Positions 38,020-46,731 of a stretch of 64,000 nt of DNA are shown piece after piece. Under the pieces are notes generated by a model. That model made no database searches, was not told where the DNA came from, and worked only from the letters and a program-made list of their open reading frames with translations. The DNA comes from Methylomicrobium lacus LW14. GTDB lineage: Bacteria > Pseudomonadota > Gammaproteobacteria > Methylococcales > Methylomonadaceae. A program made the translations under genes and the position numbers. Numbering within the stretch: the stretch's first letter is position 1; every line of letters begins with the position of its first letter. The stretch is from assembly GCF_000527095.1 (NCBI RefSeq), contig NZ_AZUN01000001.1, positions 1,054,001 to 1,118,000 on the forward strand, written 5' to 3'.

Positions 38020-38095
38020 GTGGGAACGCTTTTTAAGCGCAATCGTGGGAGTCCTGCGAATACGGTCTTAAGTCGCGGTTGCCAACCGCTCCCAC
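38020..38095 (-). repeat. REP-like repeat, copy B
   Basis: Inverse copy of 35468-35534, with GTGGGAACG at one end and CGCTCCCAC at the other, and 9 extra bases inside. The rest of 37904-38289 holds no gene I can support. Confidence 0.7.
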
Positions 38096-38251
38096 CTCGC
38101 ATCGACTCATTCGAGAAGGCTATAGGGATATTTTGCCTTATGATGTATAATGCCTCTTTTACGGTGCTTCCGACTTTGCCGTGACATTTTGCAAAAGCGC
38201 AACGGAATCGAAAAAAACCCGTTAAGAAAATTTTTCAAGGAATTGAATTTT

Positions 38252-38281
38252 TTGAAAGAAACCATATCTTATCGATATGTA
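38252..38281 (+). promoter_or_regulatory. Candidate ssrA promoter
   Basis: TTGAAA (38252-38257), an 18-bp spacer and TATGTA (38276-38281), ending 9 bp before the mature tmRNA 5' end. A processed precursor is also possible. Confidence 0.4.
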
Positions 38282-38289
38282 ATAGTTAA

Positions 38290-38682
38290 GGGGGCGACCT
38301 GGCTTCGACGTGGGTAGCGAAACCTTAAGTGCATGCCGAGGACTGTACACCTCGTAAATCCTACAGAAAAAAAGTATTCGCAAACGACGAAAACTACTCA
38401 ATGGCTCTCGCTGCCTAAAAACAGCCTCCATTCCTCTGACTGTCTGTGCTTATGCGGGCAGAGTTCTTAATGTCCTTCGGGACAAGCGGGACGCTCAGAG
38501 GTCATTCACATAAGATCGCGCCAAAATCCGTCCGGTGTGGCGGCGCTAAAACCTTACGGAATCGCTGACAGTTTTCTTGGCCCGACGGGTAGCTGGCAGT
38601 TAAATCAAAAGCGCGGGACAAGCATGTAGACCTTACGGCGGAGTACTTGCGGACGCGGGTTCAATTCCCGCCGCCTCCACCA
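38290..38682 (+). ncRNA. ssrA: Transfer-messenger RNA (tmRNA)
   Basis: Rescues stalled ribosomes. The 5' GGGGGCG pairs with CGCCTCC before the 3' ACCA. The T arm GCGGGTTCAATTCCCGC is complete. The tag frame (38380-38418) reads ANDENYSMALAA then TAA. One-piece form. The 3' end is a common integration site for islands, and AT-rich phage-like genes begin right after it, but I found no second copy of its 3' end in the window. Confidence 0.97.
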
Positions 38683-39020
38683 TTTAAATCATTGAAAAAC
38701 AAGGAAGTTTTTCTATGTACATATACAAAATGGCTGCGAAATGGCTGTTGACATTCCCCTTTTTTCTCTCCTTGACGCCAATCTCAGCAGGCGTTTTTCA
38801 AGCACCCTTCCCTTTCGGATAAAATTTTTCGCAAAAGTCGCGCGGGCGAGGAGGAGTGAATTTTTCCCGGTGTCGGCGCATGATGGGCGTAGGCTTGGCG
38901 GTCGACATGGCTTATACCATGCTTAACAATAAGAATCGGTTGACTTGGGCGCCTGAATTCAGTGAAAATCCGTTTATTAACTTAAGAAGTTAAGCAGGCG
39001 TTTAGCTGTGTAGCGACGCA
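38683..39020. other. Junction region downstream of ssrA with two tiny frames
   Basis: No gene of normal size. ATG 38715 (ribosome site AAGGAAG) opens a 35-residue hydrophobic frame, MYIYKMAAKWLLTFPFF onward, ending at 38822. ATG 38883 opens a 36-residue frame beginning MGVGLAVDMAYTML and ending at 38993; it looks like the tail of a larger lost protein. Both are low-confidence and may be remnants of an island integrase or cargo gene. Confidence 0.3.
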
Positions 39021-39050
39021 AAAAAAAACCGGCGGTTAAGCCGGTTTTTT
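39021..39050. terminator. Intrinsic terminator
   Basis: AAAACCGGC, a GGTTAA loop, GCCGGTTTTTT. The A run before and T run after make it usable in both directions; on the minus strand it ends the 39069-39892 operon. Confidence 0.75.
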
Positions 39051-39068
39051 GTGGTTGCGCGTGCCCTA

Positions 39069-39341
39069 TTACTTGTTGCCAGCAACAAGAACAGGTTTGG
39101 ATTTATGGCTTGGCCTGGAAGGGGAATGAGCGACAGGCTTTTCCGTGTCCATCAGTTCGTCGACCAAGGCTTTTTGCTTGTCGATAATGGGATCCAGCAA
39201 ATAAGTCAGTTCGGCCGGCGCCACTTCGTTGCGTTGGCAGCCGGCCAGCAAGCCGCTTAACGCTTGCAAAGCCAGGATTTGATCGGTCATGCGCTCCATC
39301 GTGTCCATGACCTGGCTGTAAAATGCCGCTGGAGTGCTCAT
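39069..39341 (-). CDS. Small hypothetical protein following the BRO-N gene
   Basis: 90 residues, MSTPAAFYSQVMDTMERM onward, overlapping the stop of the upstream BRO-N gene in an ATGA junction, so translationally coupled. Helical, with a Lys/Pro/Ser-rich C-terminal tail. No family assigned. The longer frame on this strand would lie inside the upstream gene. Confidence 0.5.
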   Translation of the reverse strand: MSTPAAFYSQVMDTMERMTDQILALQALSGLLAGCQRNEVAPAELTYLLDPIIDKQKALVDELMDTEKPVAHSPSRPSHKSKPVLVAGNK

Positions 39342-39892
39342 GCCGCACCTCCGTTCGCTGCGAACAGATCGACCTGGTCGTGCTCGAGCGCGATCCAGTC
39401 GGTGGGAGGAATGGGCTGATTGACGATGTTGCATAGCCGGCGGAGCTGGTCCTGCAGCAGCTTGCGGCGGAAGGCATTCTTGGTCTTGATGATTTGCAGC
39501 GACAGCACGTCGATCTGCTTGGCGACGTTGATCTTATCCTTGATCTCGATCGCACCGAAGAACCCGGTCTTGCGGATTTCTGGCAGCACGGTTTCGCACA
39601 CCCAATTGGCGAACTCTTTGGCCTTGGGTTTATTGGAACGGAAAATCAGGTGGTAGAGGCCGGCTTCGTTGATGAAATAGGCGTCTCTTTCGCCTTTTAT
39701 GTTGATGAGATTTATCACCATAAACCAGTTTTCCGGCATGTTTTCGAGGGTCATGCTTGGCCAAGAAATATCGAGTACGGCGCAGACGTCTTTGGCGCAG
39801 AACCAGACTTCACCGTTTTCATCGGTTGCGTTACGGATATCTGAATCAGCAAACTGGAACGGGTTGGCGAGGGTTTTCAAGTCGTGTGACAT
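39338..39892 (-). CDS. BRO-N domain phage-type antirepressor-like protein
   Basis: 184 residues. The N-terminal half matches the BRO-N / Bro family pattern: GEVWFCAKDVCAVLDIS, INEAGLYHLIFRSNKPKAK, FANWVCETVLPEIRKTG. This family occurs in prophages and phage-inducible islands, often with a DNA-binding or antirepressor role. ATG 39892 follows CAGGAG. The C-terminal half is a helical extension, variable in the family. It marks the 38.7-46.4 kb segment as mobile. Confidence 0.85.
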   Translation of the reverse strand: MSHDLKTLANPFQFADSDIRNATDENGEVWFCAKDVCAVLDISWPSMTLENMPENWFMVINLINIKGERDAYFINEAGLYHLIFRSNKPKAKEFANWVCETVLPEIRKTGFFGAIEIKDKINVAKQIDVLSLQIIKTKNAFRRKLLQDQLRRLCNIVNQPIPPTDWIALEHDQVDLFAANGGAA

Positions 39893-39966
39893 GAGTGTCT
39901 CCTGTTGGTAGTTGAAGACCTCCACTTGACGTTGCATTTTGGGTGGAGGACTGACACGGGATGCAA

Positions 39967-40212
39967 CTACCGCCCCAACAGAAGCGGCCCGCCTTGCGGC
40001 GGCCCATGCCAGCCCTCCATGATGATGTTACCGAAACGGATTTCGGGAACAGAAATCGACAGGCAAAAAAATAGCGCATGATGCGCTGGCATCTGTTGGT
40101 TGTGTTGCGGGGTTGCATTCCCGGCTTCCGTTTTTTGCGGAAGCGTGGGTAGGTTAATTACTTTTAGGTCGATTGTTAAAGGCGCTTTTTGTCCAGATGG
40201 ACTTTTCAACAC
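39967..40212 (-). CDS. Phage-type small protein candidate (Ash-like), upstream of BRO-N gene
   Basis: An 81-residue frame from GTG 40212. Its end, HHALFFCLSISVPEIRFGN then IIMEGWHGPPQGG, resembles short leader-like frames found upstream of phage antirepressor genes and annotated as Ash or Icd-like proteins. The likeness is by eye and weak. The rest of 39893-40284 shows no other gene; this is the promoter region of two divergent units. Confidence 0.3.
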   Translation of the reverse strand: MLKSPSGQKAPLTIDLKVINLPTLPQKTEAGNATPQHNQQMPAHHALFFCLSISVPEIRFGNIIMEGWHGPPQGGPLLLGR

Positions 40213-40284
40213 AATCGATCAAAGACAACCGGATGAAATTTTACTAATCGAAATTACCCAATTATTTTTTGGAAAGCTAACTTT

Positions 40285-43188
40285 ATGAAATACCAATTTC
40301 CAGAGCATCACTGCCTTTCGGAACCAGTTGTAAATCATCTTGTTTTCAAAGCGGGAGAAAAGCCTGCCTTAACAGATGCCCAATACGCAGCACTTGATGC
40401 AGGAGTGGGTCGTGGTGAAAGTATTCTTGTTGTTTCTCCTACATCTACAGGTAAAACTCAAATCGCAGTTTGGGCAATAGCCAATGGCATTGAGACTGGT
40501 TGCAATACGGTTTATTTAGTAACTCACAGAGCTTTAGCCAAACAAAAATTCGATGACTTCAAATCCTTATTGCTCGATAAGTTTTTAGATGGTAATAGCT
40601 CCGCTCTTGTTATCGCTACTGGCGACTATGTCATAAATGCGGAAGGCGATGCTCCGACCGACCCTCTAAGTGTGCCTCTGCTGGTTGCCACTTATGAGAA
40701 ATACTTGGCATTGCTATCAGCATCAGGCGTTCCTACAGATATGGGAAAGACTGTTGTGGTATGTGACGAGATTCAGCTTATCGGTGATAAATCCAGAGGG
40801 CAAAACGTCGAGATTCTTTTGACGATGATTCGTAATGCTGGCTGGAAACAGTTTGTCGGACTCTCGGCTGTTTTAGAGCCAAGAGACGCGAACGATCTTG
40901 CAAGCTGGCTGGAGGTAACTTTAGTGACTCAACATGCCAGAGAAAAGCATTTACGTTATGAATGCTGGAGTCACAACGGAATTACTGCCGTTACATCGGA
41001 GCAACCGGAAAACATTCAAGAAAATTTGCCGCGTCCAGCAGGAGTAAATCTTGAGCCGGTATCGATATTGAATTCTCTTCTTAGCCAGAAGGATAAACCT
41101 GTGCCAATTATCGTATTCTGTATGAAAAAACAGGATATGTACATTCTCGCGGAGCGGCTTCTTCCCCAGCTCTCGAATGGCGGACCGATCCAACTATCCA
41201 TCGTTTTTGACGAGCTACCTGAAACTTCCGCGAATACCTTTTTGGCTAGAACTATAGCTCACCGAGTTGCAATACATAGCGCAGACTTAGTGGACGAAGA
41301 ACGTCATGTGGTAGAACAACATTTATTAGATGGCAAAGTGGATGTTGTATTCGCCACCTCCACCTTAGCTGCAGGAGTAAATTTTCCATTGGGTGCAGCT
41401 ATTTTTTCAGATTGGAAGCGATGGGATAGTGATAAACGCGCTTATTTTCCGATTGAAACCTCAGAATTTCACAACATGGCAGGTCGCGTAGGACGAATGG
41501 GATTTGAACACGAACAGGGGCGTGTCATATTCTTAGCTAATAGCCCGACTGAAATGTATAACGCTAAGGAGTACCTTAATTTAGGTGCAATGCCATCGCT
41601 TGAATCGCGAGTTACGCCACAGCGATTTAATCAGCTTGCTCTTCAGCTTGTGGCATCTGGGCTGTGCAACTCAAGGAACAGTCTGGAAAAATTGATATGC
41701 ACAACATTAAGCGCTTTACGGGAACAAGACAGAAATAGTACAAATTTCTCAAGATGGCCTATACAGTTATCTGCTGCCATTGAAGAATTGCTTGATGAGG
41801 GGTTGCTCCTTGAGACCAGTACAGGGGCATTATCTGTCACTCCGGTGGGCAAAGCTATCGGGTTTAGCGGATTATTGCCCGAAACGGGAGTTTTTCTGCT
41901 GAATTATGTTGTAGCTAAAGTTGAGCGGCTTGTTCAATACTTACCTAAGCCAGACAATCCTGGAGATATGTATCGTTTCGCATACTTGCTTTTCTGTTCC
42001 TGTTTTTCTTCGCCAGAATTCAGGCGATTCAATCTAAAACCGGCAACTCGCTTTTTACCATGGCCACTTGATAGAGAATGCTTATTTGATGCAGATATAT
42101 TCCGTGATGACTTGCCCGAACCCGTTTGGCGCGCTGACATTATTCCGATAAATGCTGCGAAATTGAGCATGGATTGGGTCGAGGGAGCTGAAGTTGTAAA
42201 CTTGGAAAAAAATCTTCCTAACTTGAGTGCGGGAATGCTAAGGGAAATGTTCCGAAATCTCGTCTGGGCTTTACAAGGATTTTCAGCAATTATCACCGCC
42301 TCAGCGGATCTATCCGTACATAATTCCTGCAGGCCCAAAGTGCTTCGTAATGCTGATGATAAAATTGAACTGCTCAAGAAGCTACCACGAGTAATCCAAA
42401 GACTTGGCATTAGGGTAGCGGAAGGATTGCCGGACGATGCTTTATGGCTAACAAGTCTAAATACGCCCGATGCTAACTTCAGACTATTCCGCCATGAAAT
42501 TATCTTGCTGCGCAAGTTGGGATATTCGACCCCCGAGTATGTTGTGTTAAATACGCCAGAGGCCAGGGACGCACGACTAAAAGCCTTCAAAAAGGTGAAA
42601 CCGACTCCACATAATAAAGCAAATTGGCTTCAAGAAGCCTGTCGAGACTGGAAACTAAATCAACGAAAACGCACGGCTGAAAAGCACCTAAAAAGAGCTA
42701 GAAGTTGTGCAAATATTGCATTAGTAGGAGCTTATTACAATAAGAAAGGTACCGAGTTTGAGCGAGTGTTTGAAGATATTTTGAATGTTTTAAATATCCA
42801 ATTTGAAAGACTTGACGATAGAAAAAAAACCGGCGCACCCGACTATCTGGTTCTTCTCGCAGATTCACCTGCGCTTATCATTGAACTGAAATCTAAGCAA
42901 GGCGATAACCTTGTTGACTACAACGGAGCAACAGAGGTTCTTGGCGCTTCGGAAATTCACGGACACAGAGACACTTTCTGCGTCACCTTGTGCCATCCGG
43001 GTGTTGATCCAAGCGTACCGCTGGTAATTGCTGCCTGCGGCCGGTTAAGTGTTGTAGAAAGTCATGATCTTGGTGAAGCGTTGCTACGGATCTGCGAAGG
43101 CAAGCTTACTCAGAATCAGCTTTGGCATTGGTTAGCGAGCCCCGGTCAGGCATTAATTGCTGATCTGCCTTTCCGGGAGTACGTATAG
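40285..43188 (+). CDS. SF2 helicase with C-terminal PD-(D/E)xK-like nuclease domain
   Basis: 967 residues, AT-richer than the housekeeping genes. Walker A is SPTSTGKT (51-58), motif II is DEIQ (161-164), motif III-like is SAVLE, and motifs V-VI are FATSTLAAGVNFP and NMAGRVGRMG, in the Ski2/Hel308/Brr2 style. A winged-helix-like middle and an unassigned region follow. From about residue 823 the sequence GTEFERVFEDIL, GAPDYLVLL, IIELKSK gives the E, D and ExK of a restriction-type nuclease. The combination is typical of anti-phage or DNA-processing effectors. First gene of a likely three-gene unit with the DUF5131 and TcmP genes; 160 bp separates it from the next. Confidence 0.85.
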   Translation: MKYQFPEHHCLSEPVVNHLVFKAGEKPALTDAQYAALDAGVGRGESILVVSPTSTGKTQIAVWAIANGIETGCNTVYLVTHRALAKQKFDDFKSLLLDKFLDGNSSALVIATGDYVINAEGDAPTDPLSVPLLVATYEKYLALLSASGVPTDMGKTVVVCDEIQLIGDKSRGQNVEILLTMIRNAGWKQFVGLSAVLEPRDANDLASWLEVTLVTQHAREKHLRYECWSHNGITAVTSEQPENIQENLPRPAGVNLEPVSILNSLLSQKDKPVPIIVFCMKKQDMYILAERLLPQLSNGGPIQLSIVFDELPETSANTFLARTIAHRVAIHSADLVDEERHVVEQHLLDGKVDVVFATSTLAAGVNFPLGAAIFSDWKRWDSDKRAYFPIETSEFHNMAGRVGRMGFEHEQGRVIFLANSPTEMYNAKEYLNLGAMPSLESRVTPQRFNQLALQLVASGLCNSRNSLEKLICTTLSALREQDRNSTNFSRWPIQLSAAIEELLDEGLLLETSTGALSVTPVGKAIGFSGLLPETGVFLLNYVVAKVERLVQYLPKPDNPGDMYRFAYLLFCSCFSSPEFRRFNLKPATRFLPWPLDRECLFDADIFRDDLPEPVWRADIIPINAAKLSMDWVEGAEVVNLEKNLPNLSAGMLREMFRNLVWALQGFSAIITASADLSVHNSCRPKVLRNADDKIELLKKLPRVIQRLGIRVAEGLPDDALWLTSLNTPDANFRLFRHEIILLRKLGYSTPEYVVLNTPEARDARLKAFKKVKPTPHNKANWLQEACRDWKLNQRKRTAEKHLKRARSCANIALVGAYYNKKGTEFERVFEDILNVLNIQFERLDDRKKTGAPDYLVLLADSPALIIELKSKQGDNLVDYNGATEVLGASEIHGHRDTFCVTLCHPGVDPSVPLVIAACGRLSVVESHDLGEALLRICEGKLTQNQLWHWLASPGQALIADLPFREYV

Positions 43189-43192
43189 AGCC

Positions 43193-43280
43193 GTAGGATG
43201 GGTTGAAGAAGGAAGCCCATCGTTCGAGATCGAAGGACCGTAGGGCGCAATAGTCGATAGCCGTAATGCGCCGACATTGT
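43193..43280 (+). repeat. Dispersed GTAGGATGGG / CCGTAGGGCG-type repeat
   Basis: Starts GTAGGATGGGTT with AGCCCATC opposite, then GACCGTAGGGCG. Related pieces lie at 49727-49745 (GAAGAAAGCCCATCGTTCG) and 57778-57790. It separates the helicase gene from the DUF5131 gene. Confidence 0.5.
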
Positions 43281-43348
43281 TGAACATTCGGCGCAATATG
43301 TTTCGCATTGAGCCCTACACGGGCTAAAATTGCAACGGAGGTGTATAT

Positions 43349-44086
43349 ATGGCTACTAAATCACAAATAGAATGGACAGAACAAACGTGGAATCCGACGA
43401 CCGGTTGCACGAAGATTTCCCCGGGCTGCAAGCACTGCTACGCTGAAGTTATGGCCAGCAGGCTGCAAGCCATGAGAGTTCGAGGCTATGAGAATGGCTT
43501 CCAATTATCGCTTGTGCATGAAAGGCTTGCACAGCCACTACGTCGCAAAAAGCCAACTCTCTATTTCGTAAACTCCATGAGCGACCTGTTTCACGAGGGC
43601 ATTCCGGATCAATTCCTTGATCAGGTATTTTCAGTGATAGAGCAAACGCCACAACACACATATCAGATTCTCACTAAACGAGCAGACCGCTTACCAGCGT
43701 ATTTTCGAAATCGTGCTTGCCCTAGCAATGTTTGGTTAGGAGTCTCGGTTGAGGATCGTCAATATGGTGTGCCACGCATTGATTATCTGCGGCAAGTCGA
43801 TGTGAAGACTCGGTTTCTATCAGTTGAGCCTTTACTTGAGGATTTAGGCGAAATTAACTTGACAGGTATCCATTGGGTTATCGTCGGAGGAGAATCCGGA
43901 TCAAGAGCACGGCCCATGAAGCCTGAATGGGTCGAAAATGTAAAGAGGCAAGCCGATGATGTAGGGGCTGCTTTTTTCTTTAAACAGTGGGGCGGATGGG
44001 GCGTTGACGGTAAAAAACGTGCTAAAAAAGCAAATGGCCGCATGCTGAATGGCCAAGTTTTTAATGAAATGCCTATTAATTTTTAA
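43349..44086 (+). CDS. DUF5131 / phage Gp37-Gp68 family three-Cys protein
   Basis: 245 residues. The N-terminus has IEWTEQTWNPTTGC and a C-x6-C-x2-C motif (Cys20, Cys27, Cys30), which looks like the cluster loop of radical SAM enzymes but with different spacing. Middle signatures are YFVNSMSDLFH, ILTKRADR, NVWLGVSVED, LSVEPLLEDLG and VGGESG. The family is found in phages and islands; its reaction is not established. It precedes TcmP by 8 bp, the standard neighbour pair, and has a GGAGG ribosome site. Confidence 0.92.
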   Translation: MATKSQIEWTEQTWNPTTGCTKISPGCKHCYAEVMASRLQAMRVRGYENGFQLSLVHERLAQPLRRKKPTLYFVNSMSDLFHEGIPDQFLDQVFSVIEQTPQHTYQILTKRADRLPAYFRNRACPSNVWLGVSVEDRQYGVPRIDYLRQVDVKTRFLSVEPLLEDLGEINLTGIHWVIVGGESGSRARPMKPEWVENVKRQADDVGAAFFFKQWGGWGVDGKKRAKKANGRMLNGQVFNEMPINF

Positions 44087-44094
44087 GGGTTAAG

Positions 44095-45375
44095 ATGGCG
44101 AAAAAACACTATGAATGGGACCCAAATTCACCCGCTGATATAGATCAACATAGCCTAGCAAAGCACGAAATTCTCAGAGCATACTTAGTCAATTATGTAC
44201 AAACCTTAATTTCCACGCCTTATCAGGAAGAGCTAAAGTTAACTTTAGTTGATGGCTTTTCAGGAGGCGGTATTTATAAACATAGTGCGACAAACCAGCT
44301 TGTTTATGGCTCGCCCATTGTTATGTTGGAGGCGATTAAAGAAGCTGAATTCTTAATCAATAAGGAACGCCGTAAAAAGATTAACCTAAAAGTCGATTAT
44401 TTTTTTGTCGATAGCGATAAGTCCGCTTGCAGTTGTTTAAAGAAAGTTTTAATAGATAAAGGCTATGGGAGTTTAATTGATAAATCGATATTCATTAATC
44501 AAGCGACCTTCGATTCTCAGACTTGTAGCATTATCGAATTTGTAAGTAAAAAAAGTATTCGAGCTAAGAGGGCTATTTTTCTGCTTGATCAATATGGCTA
44601 TTCTGACGTACCAACCAATCATATAAGAAAAATACTCCGTTCACTTCCTGGTGCGGAAGTCATCTTTAATTTTAACGTTGATGCATTTTTAACCTATGCA
44701 AGTGACAAGGCTTTAACACAAAATTTGCTCGATAAAATCGGAATTCCAAATGCGCTTCGCGGGCGTTCAATAAATGATATCAAACAATCAGAAAAAGACT
44801 GGCGGCTTTTTATTCAAAGTTGCCTCTATCCAGAGCTTGTCAAAAATTGTGGCGCACGCTATTTCACGCCTTTTTTTATTCGATCATCAAATGGACATGG
44901 CGATTATTGGCTAGTGCATTTATCGCAGCATCATCGAGCCCGGGACGTGATGACGCAAATCCATTGGCAAAAGAATAATTACTTTATCCACTATGGAGAT
45001 CCAGGCTTAGATATGTTTCAAATGCTGGGTTACTTACCGGAAAGGGATAGCACTTATACTGGCCAAATGGAGCTTGGTTTTTGTTTTGATGATCCAGCTC
45101 AAGAGGCCAGTATTGATGCTTTATCACATGAAATTCCTCATCTTGTATATGCACGAGATGAGGGGATTTCATTTGGTGAGCTTTTTGCTACGACCTGTAA
45201 TTATTCTCCTGCTTCGGCAGAAATTTATAGAGGAGCAATAGGCCACTTAATCGAGCTGAAAGAAGTGGAAGTTATCTCCCAAAACGGTGCTCGAAGAAAA
45301 TCGCCTAATACCATCCATGATAAAGATCAAATCATTGCACCTAGGCAGAGATTGATATTCGAGTTTTCAGACTGA
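44095..45375 (+). CDS. tcmP: Three-Cys-motif partner protein TcmP
   Basis: 426 residues of the TcmP family, named for its near-constant pairing with three-Cys (DUF5131) proteins. LTLVDGFSGGGIY resembles a Rossmann-like loop, and FLLDQYGYSDVP is the family's acidic loop (often DPYG in others). The rest is mixed alpha/beta without a known active site. Strongly AT-biased codons. Function unknown; the pairing suggests a shared complex or a modification carried out in two steps. The stop overlaps the 3' end of a decayed convergent methylase. Confidence 0.9.
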   Translation: MAKKHYEWDPNSPADIDQHSLAKHEILRAYLVNYVQTLISTPYQEELKLTLVDGFSGGGIYKHSATNQLVYGSPIVMLEAIKEAEFLINKERRKKINLKVDYFFVDSDKSACSCLKKVLIDKGYGSLIDKSIFINQATFDSQTCSIIEFVSKKSIRAKRAIFLLDQYGYSDVPTNHIRKILRSLPGAEVIFNFNVDAFLTYASDKALTQNLLDKIGIPNALRGRSINDIKQSEKDWRLFIQSCLYPELVKNCGARYFTPFFIRSSNGHGDYWLVHLSQHHRARDVMTQIHWQKNNYFIHYGDPGLDMFQMLGYLPERDSTYTGQMELGFCFDDPAQEASIDALSHEIPHLVYARDEGISFGELFATTCNYSPASAEIYRGAIGHLIELKEVEVISQNGARRKSPNTIHDKDQIIAPRQRLIFEFSD

Positions 45376-45970
45376 TCATTTAATCGCTTAACTGCTCCTT
45401 CAAACTCCACTTCCACCATCTCACACCCCACAAATTCCCGCCCCAACTCCCGGCAAGCGATCGCCGTCGAGCCGCTGCCGGCGAAGGTGTCCAGCACCGT
45501 ATCGCCGGGCCTGGAACTGGCCTCGATAATATGGTGCATCAGATCCAGCGGTTTATCGCAGGGATGTTTGTCCGGATACCATGGCACCGGCTTGAAGTCC
45601 CAAACGTTGGTATAGGGGCACGTGTTTGGTCACCGCGAAATGCCGGGTTTTCTGTTTGATGGCTTTGTATTCCGCTTTCAGCTGCTCGTAGGGCTTTAAG
45701 GTGCCACCGAACAAGCAGTCCATCGTCCGGTAATGTGCCTGGCTCGTGAAGCTCCATTGCGAGCGATCGAACCAATGTCCGGACATTTGGCAGCCGCAGG
45801 CTTGGTCAATTTGTTTGCGAGTCACGCCGGCGGCGCGATCCGGGCCTCGTCCAGGTAGCAGCGGATCGGCTCGAAGGCGAACGGCAGCTTCTTTTTGCTT
45901 TCGGCGAACAGGATGTGCTCGGTTTTTTGAGGAAAGTATTTGCGCAGGGATTCCTTATTGCAGCCCAAGT
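45327..45970 (-). pseudogene. Decayed phage-type DNA methyltransferase (C-terminal part)
   Basis: Three frames give one protein: LGCNKESLRKYFPQKTEHIL then YLDEARIA; ACGCQMSGHWFDRSQW, then LKPYEQLKAEY; and VWDFKPVPWYPDKHPC, then DTVLDTFAGSGSTAIACREL, the FxGxG SAM loop of N6-adenine/N4-cytosine methylases. Breaks are at about 45830 and at a CCCC run near 45615, where one extra C restores reading if removed. The N-terminal half, including the DPPY-type region, is absent. Its 3' end overlaps tcmP. Confidence 0.75.
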
Positions 45971-45992
45971 GCCGACCGGTGGGCTGAAGTTC

Positions 45993-46027
45993 AAAAACCC
46001 GCGAGTCGCAAGGCTTAGCGGGTTTTT
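45993..46027. terminator. Intrinsic terminator
   Basis: AAAAACCCGC and GCGGGTTTTT arms around a 15-base loop, followed by more T. It lies just upstream of the methylase remnant and could stop transcription entering from either side. Confidence 0.6.
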
Positions 46028-46485
46028 TTATGTCCAACGAAGCACAACAGGATTCATTGACATACCGGCATTGGTGCCGGTGAGTGAAAAATCCAGACCA
46101 CTCCCCGTGAACCCCCACAGAATGCAGGACAAGAAAACCAGTTCAGAGTGGATTTCGTTTTTGTAGCCGCATCGCCCATTTGCGGTCGATCATTCCATAC
46201 TACGCGACGTTTTATTGCCATAGCGAGGGTTCGGCATGGCCGGCGATCCAGAGCAACGCATGAATGTGGCCGGCCATAGGTCGCCAGTGCCATACCGTAT
46301 AAACCTGAATTGAGCGGACAATCGCTTTCCTTTGAGAATCCGTGAACCTTGCGGATCTGCGCCTTCACCCATTTTTGGCAGTAACGCAAAAATCATAAGC
46401 CGATTCATTAATTTACCTGAATACGTCGAACCCTTAGTCAATTCCAGAGTCGGAATGTTATTGTAAGGCGCGAATAGTGAACAGC
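46028..46485. other. Island-operon boundary, no gene recognised
   Basis: About 460 bp. The minus-strand frames at 46054-46389 and 46190-46441 overlap each other and lack protein-like composition. A short inverted pair ACCGGCA / TGCCGGT occurs at about 46061-46081. The cyd promoter should lie near its right end, but no paired elements stand out. Confidence 0.4.
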
Positions 46486-46731
46486 ATGATCATGAGCAAG
46501 AAACGCGATGAATCATTTTTAGGGTTCATTAAAACACCAATGACTTTCCGTTCTGCGTATAGCCGGGAAATAACCATCGCTTTGTTGGTTAAGTTTATCC
46601 TGCTCGGCGCGCTATGGTGGTTTCTATTTGCTGGAAATAAACAAACGATGAATGAGCAGGTCGTCGCCGGAAAAATTTTCGGTGCACAGCAACCGGTCAT
46701 TCCAGCGCAAATCAATCAGGAGAAGCCTTAA
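46486..46731 (+). CDS. cydP: Cytochrome bd oxidase putative small subunit CydP
   Basis: 81 residues from ATG 46486 (GTG 46477 and ATG 46492 are alternatives). One membrane helix, IALLVKFILLGALWWFLFAG, then a polar tail ending QINQEKP. Small one-helix proteins like this are annotated as CydP upstream of cydA in many gammaproteobacteria. The stop and the cydA ATG overlap (TAATG), so they are translated together. Confidence 0.75.
   Translation: MIMSKKRDESFLGFIKTPMTFRSAYSREITIALLVKFILLGALWWFLFAGNKQTMNEQVVAGKIFGAQQPVIPAQINQEKP

Noticed and set aside
38660..46400. attL/attR pair showing integration into ssrA
   Set aside because: I looked for a second copy of the ssrA 3' end (CCCGCCGCCTCCACCA) to the right and did not find it; no integrase is visible either.
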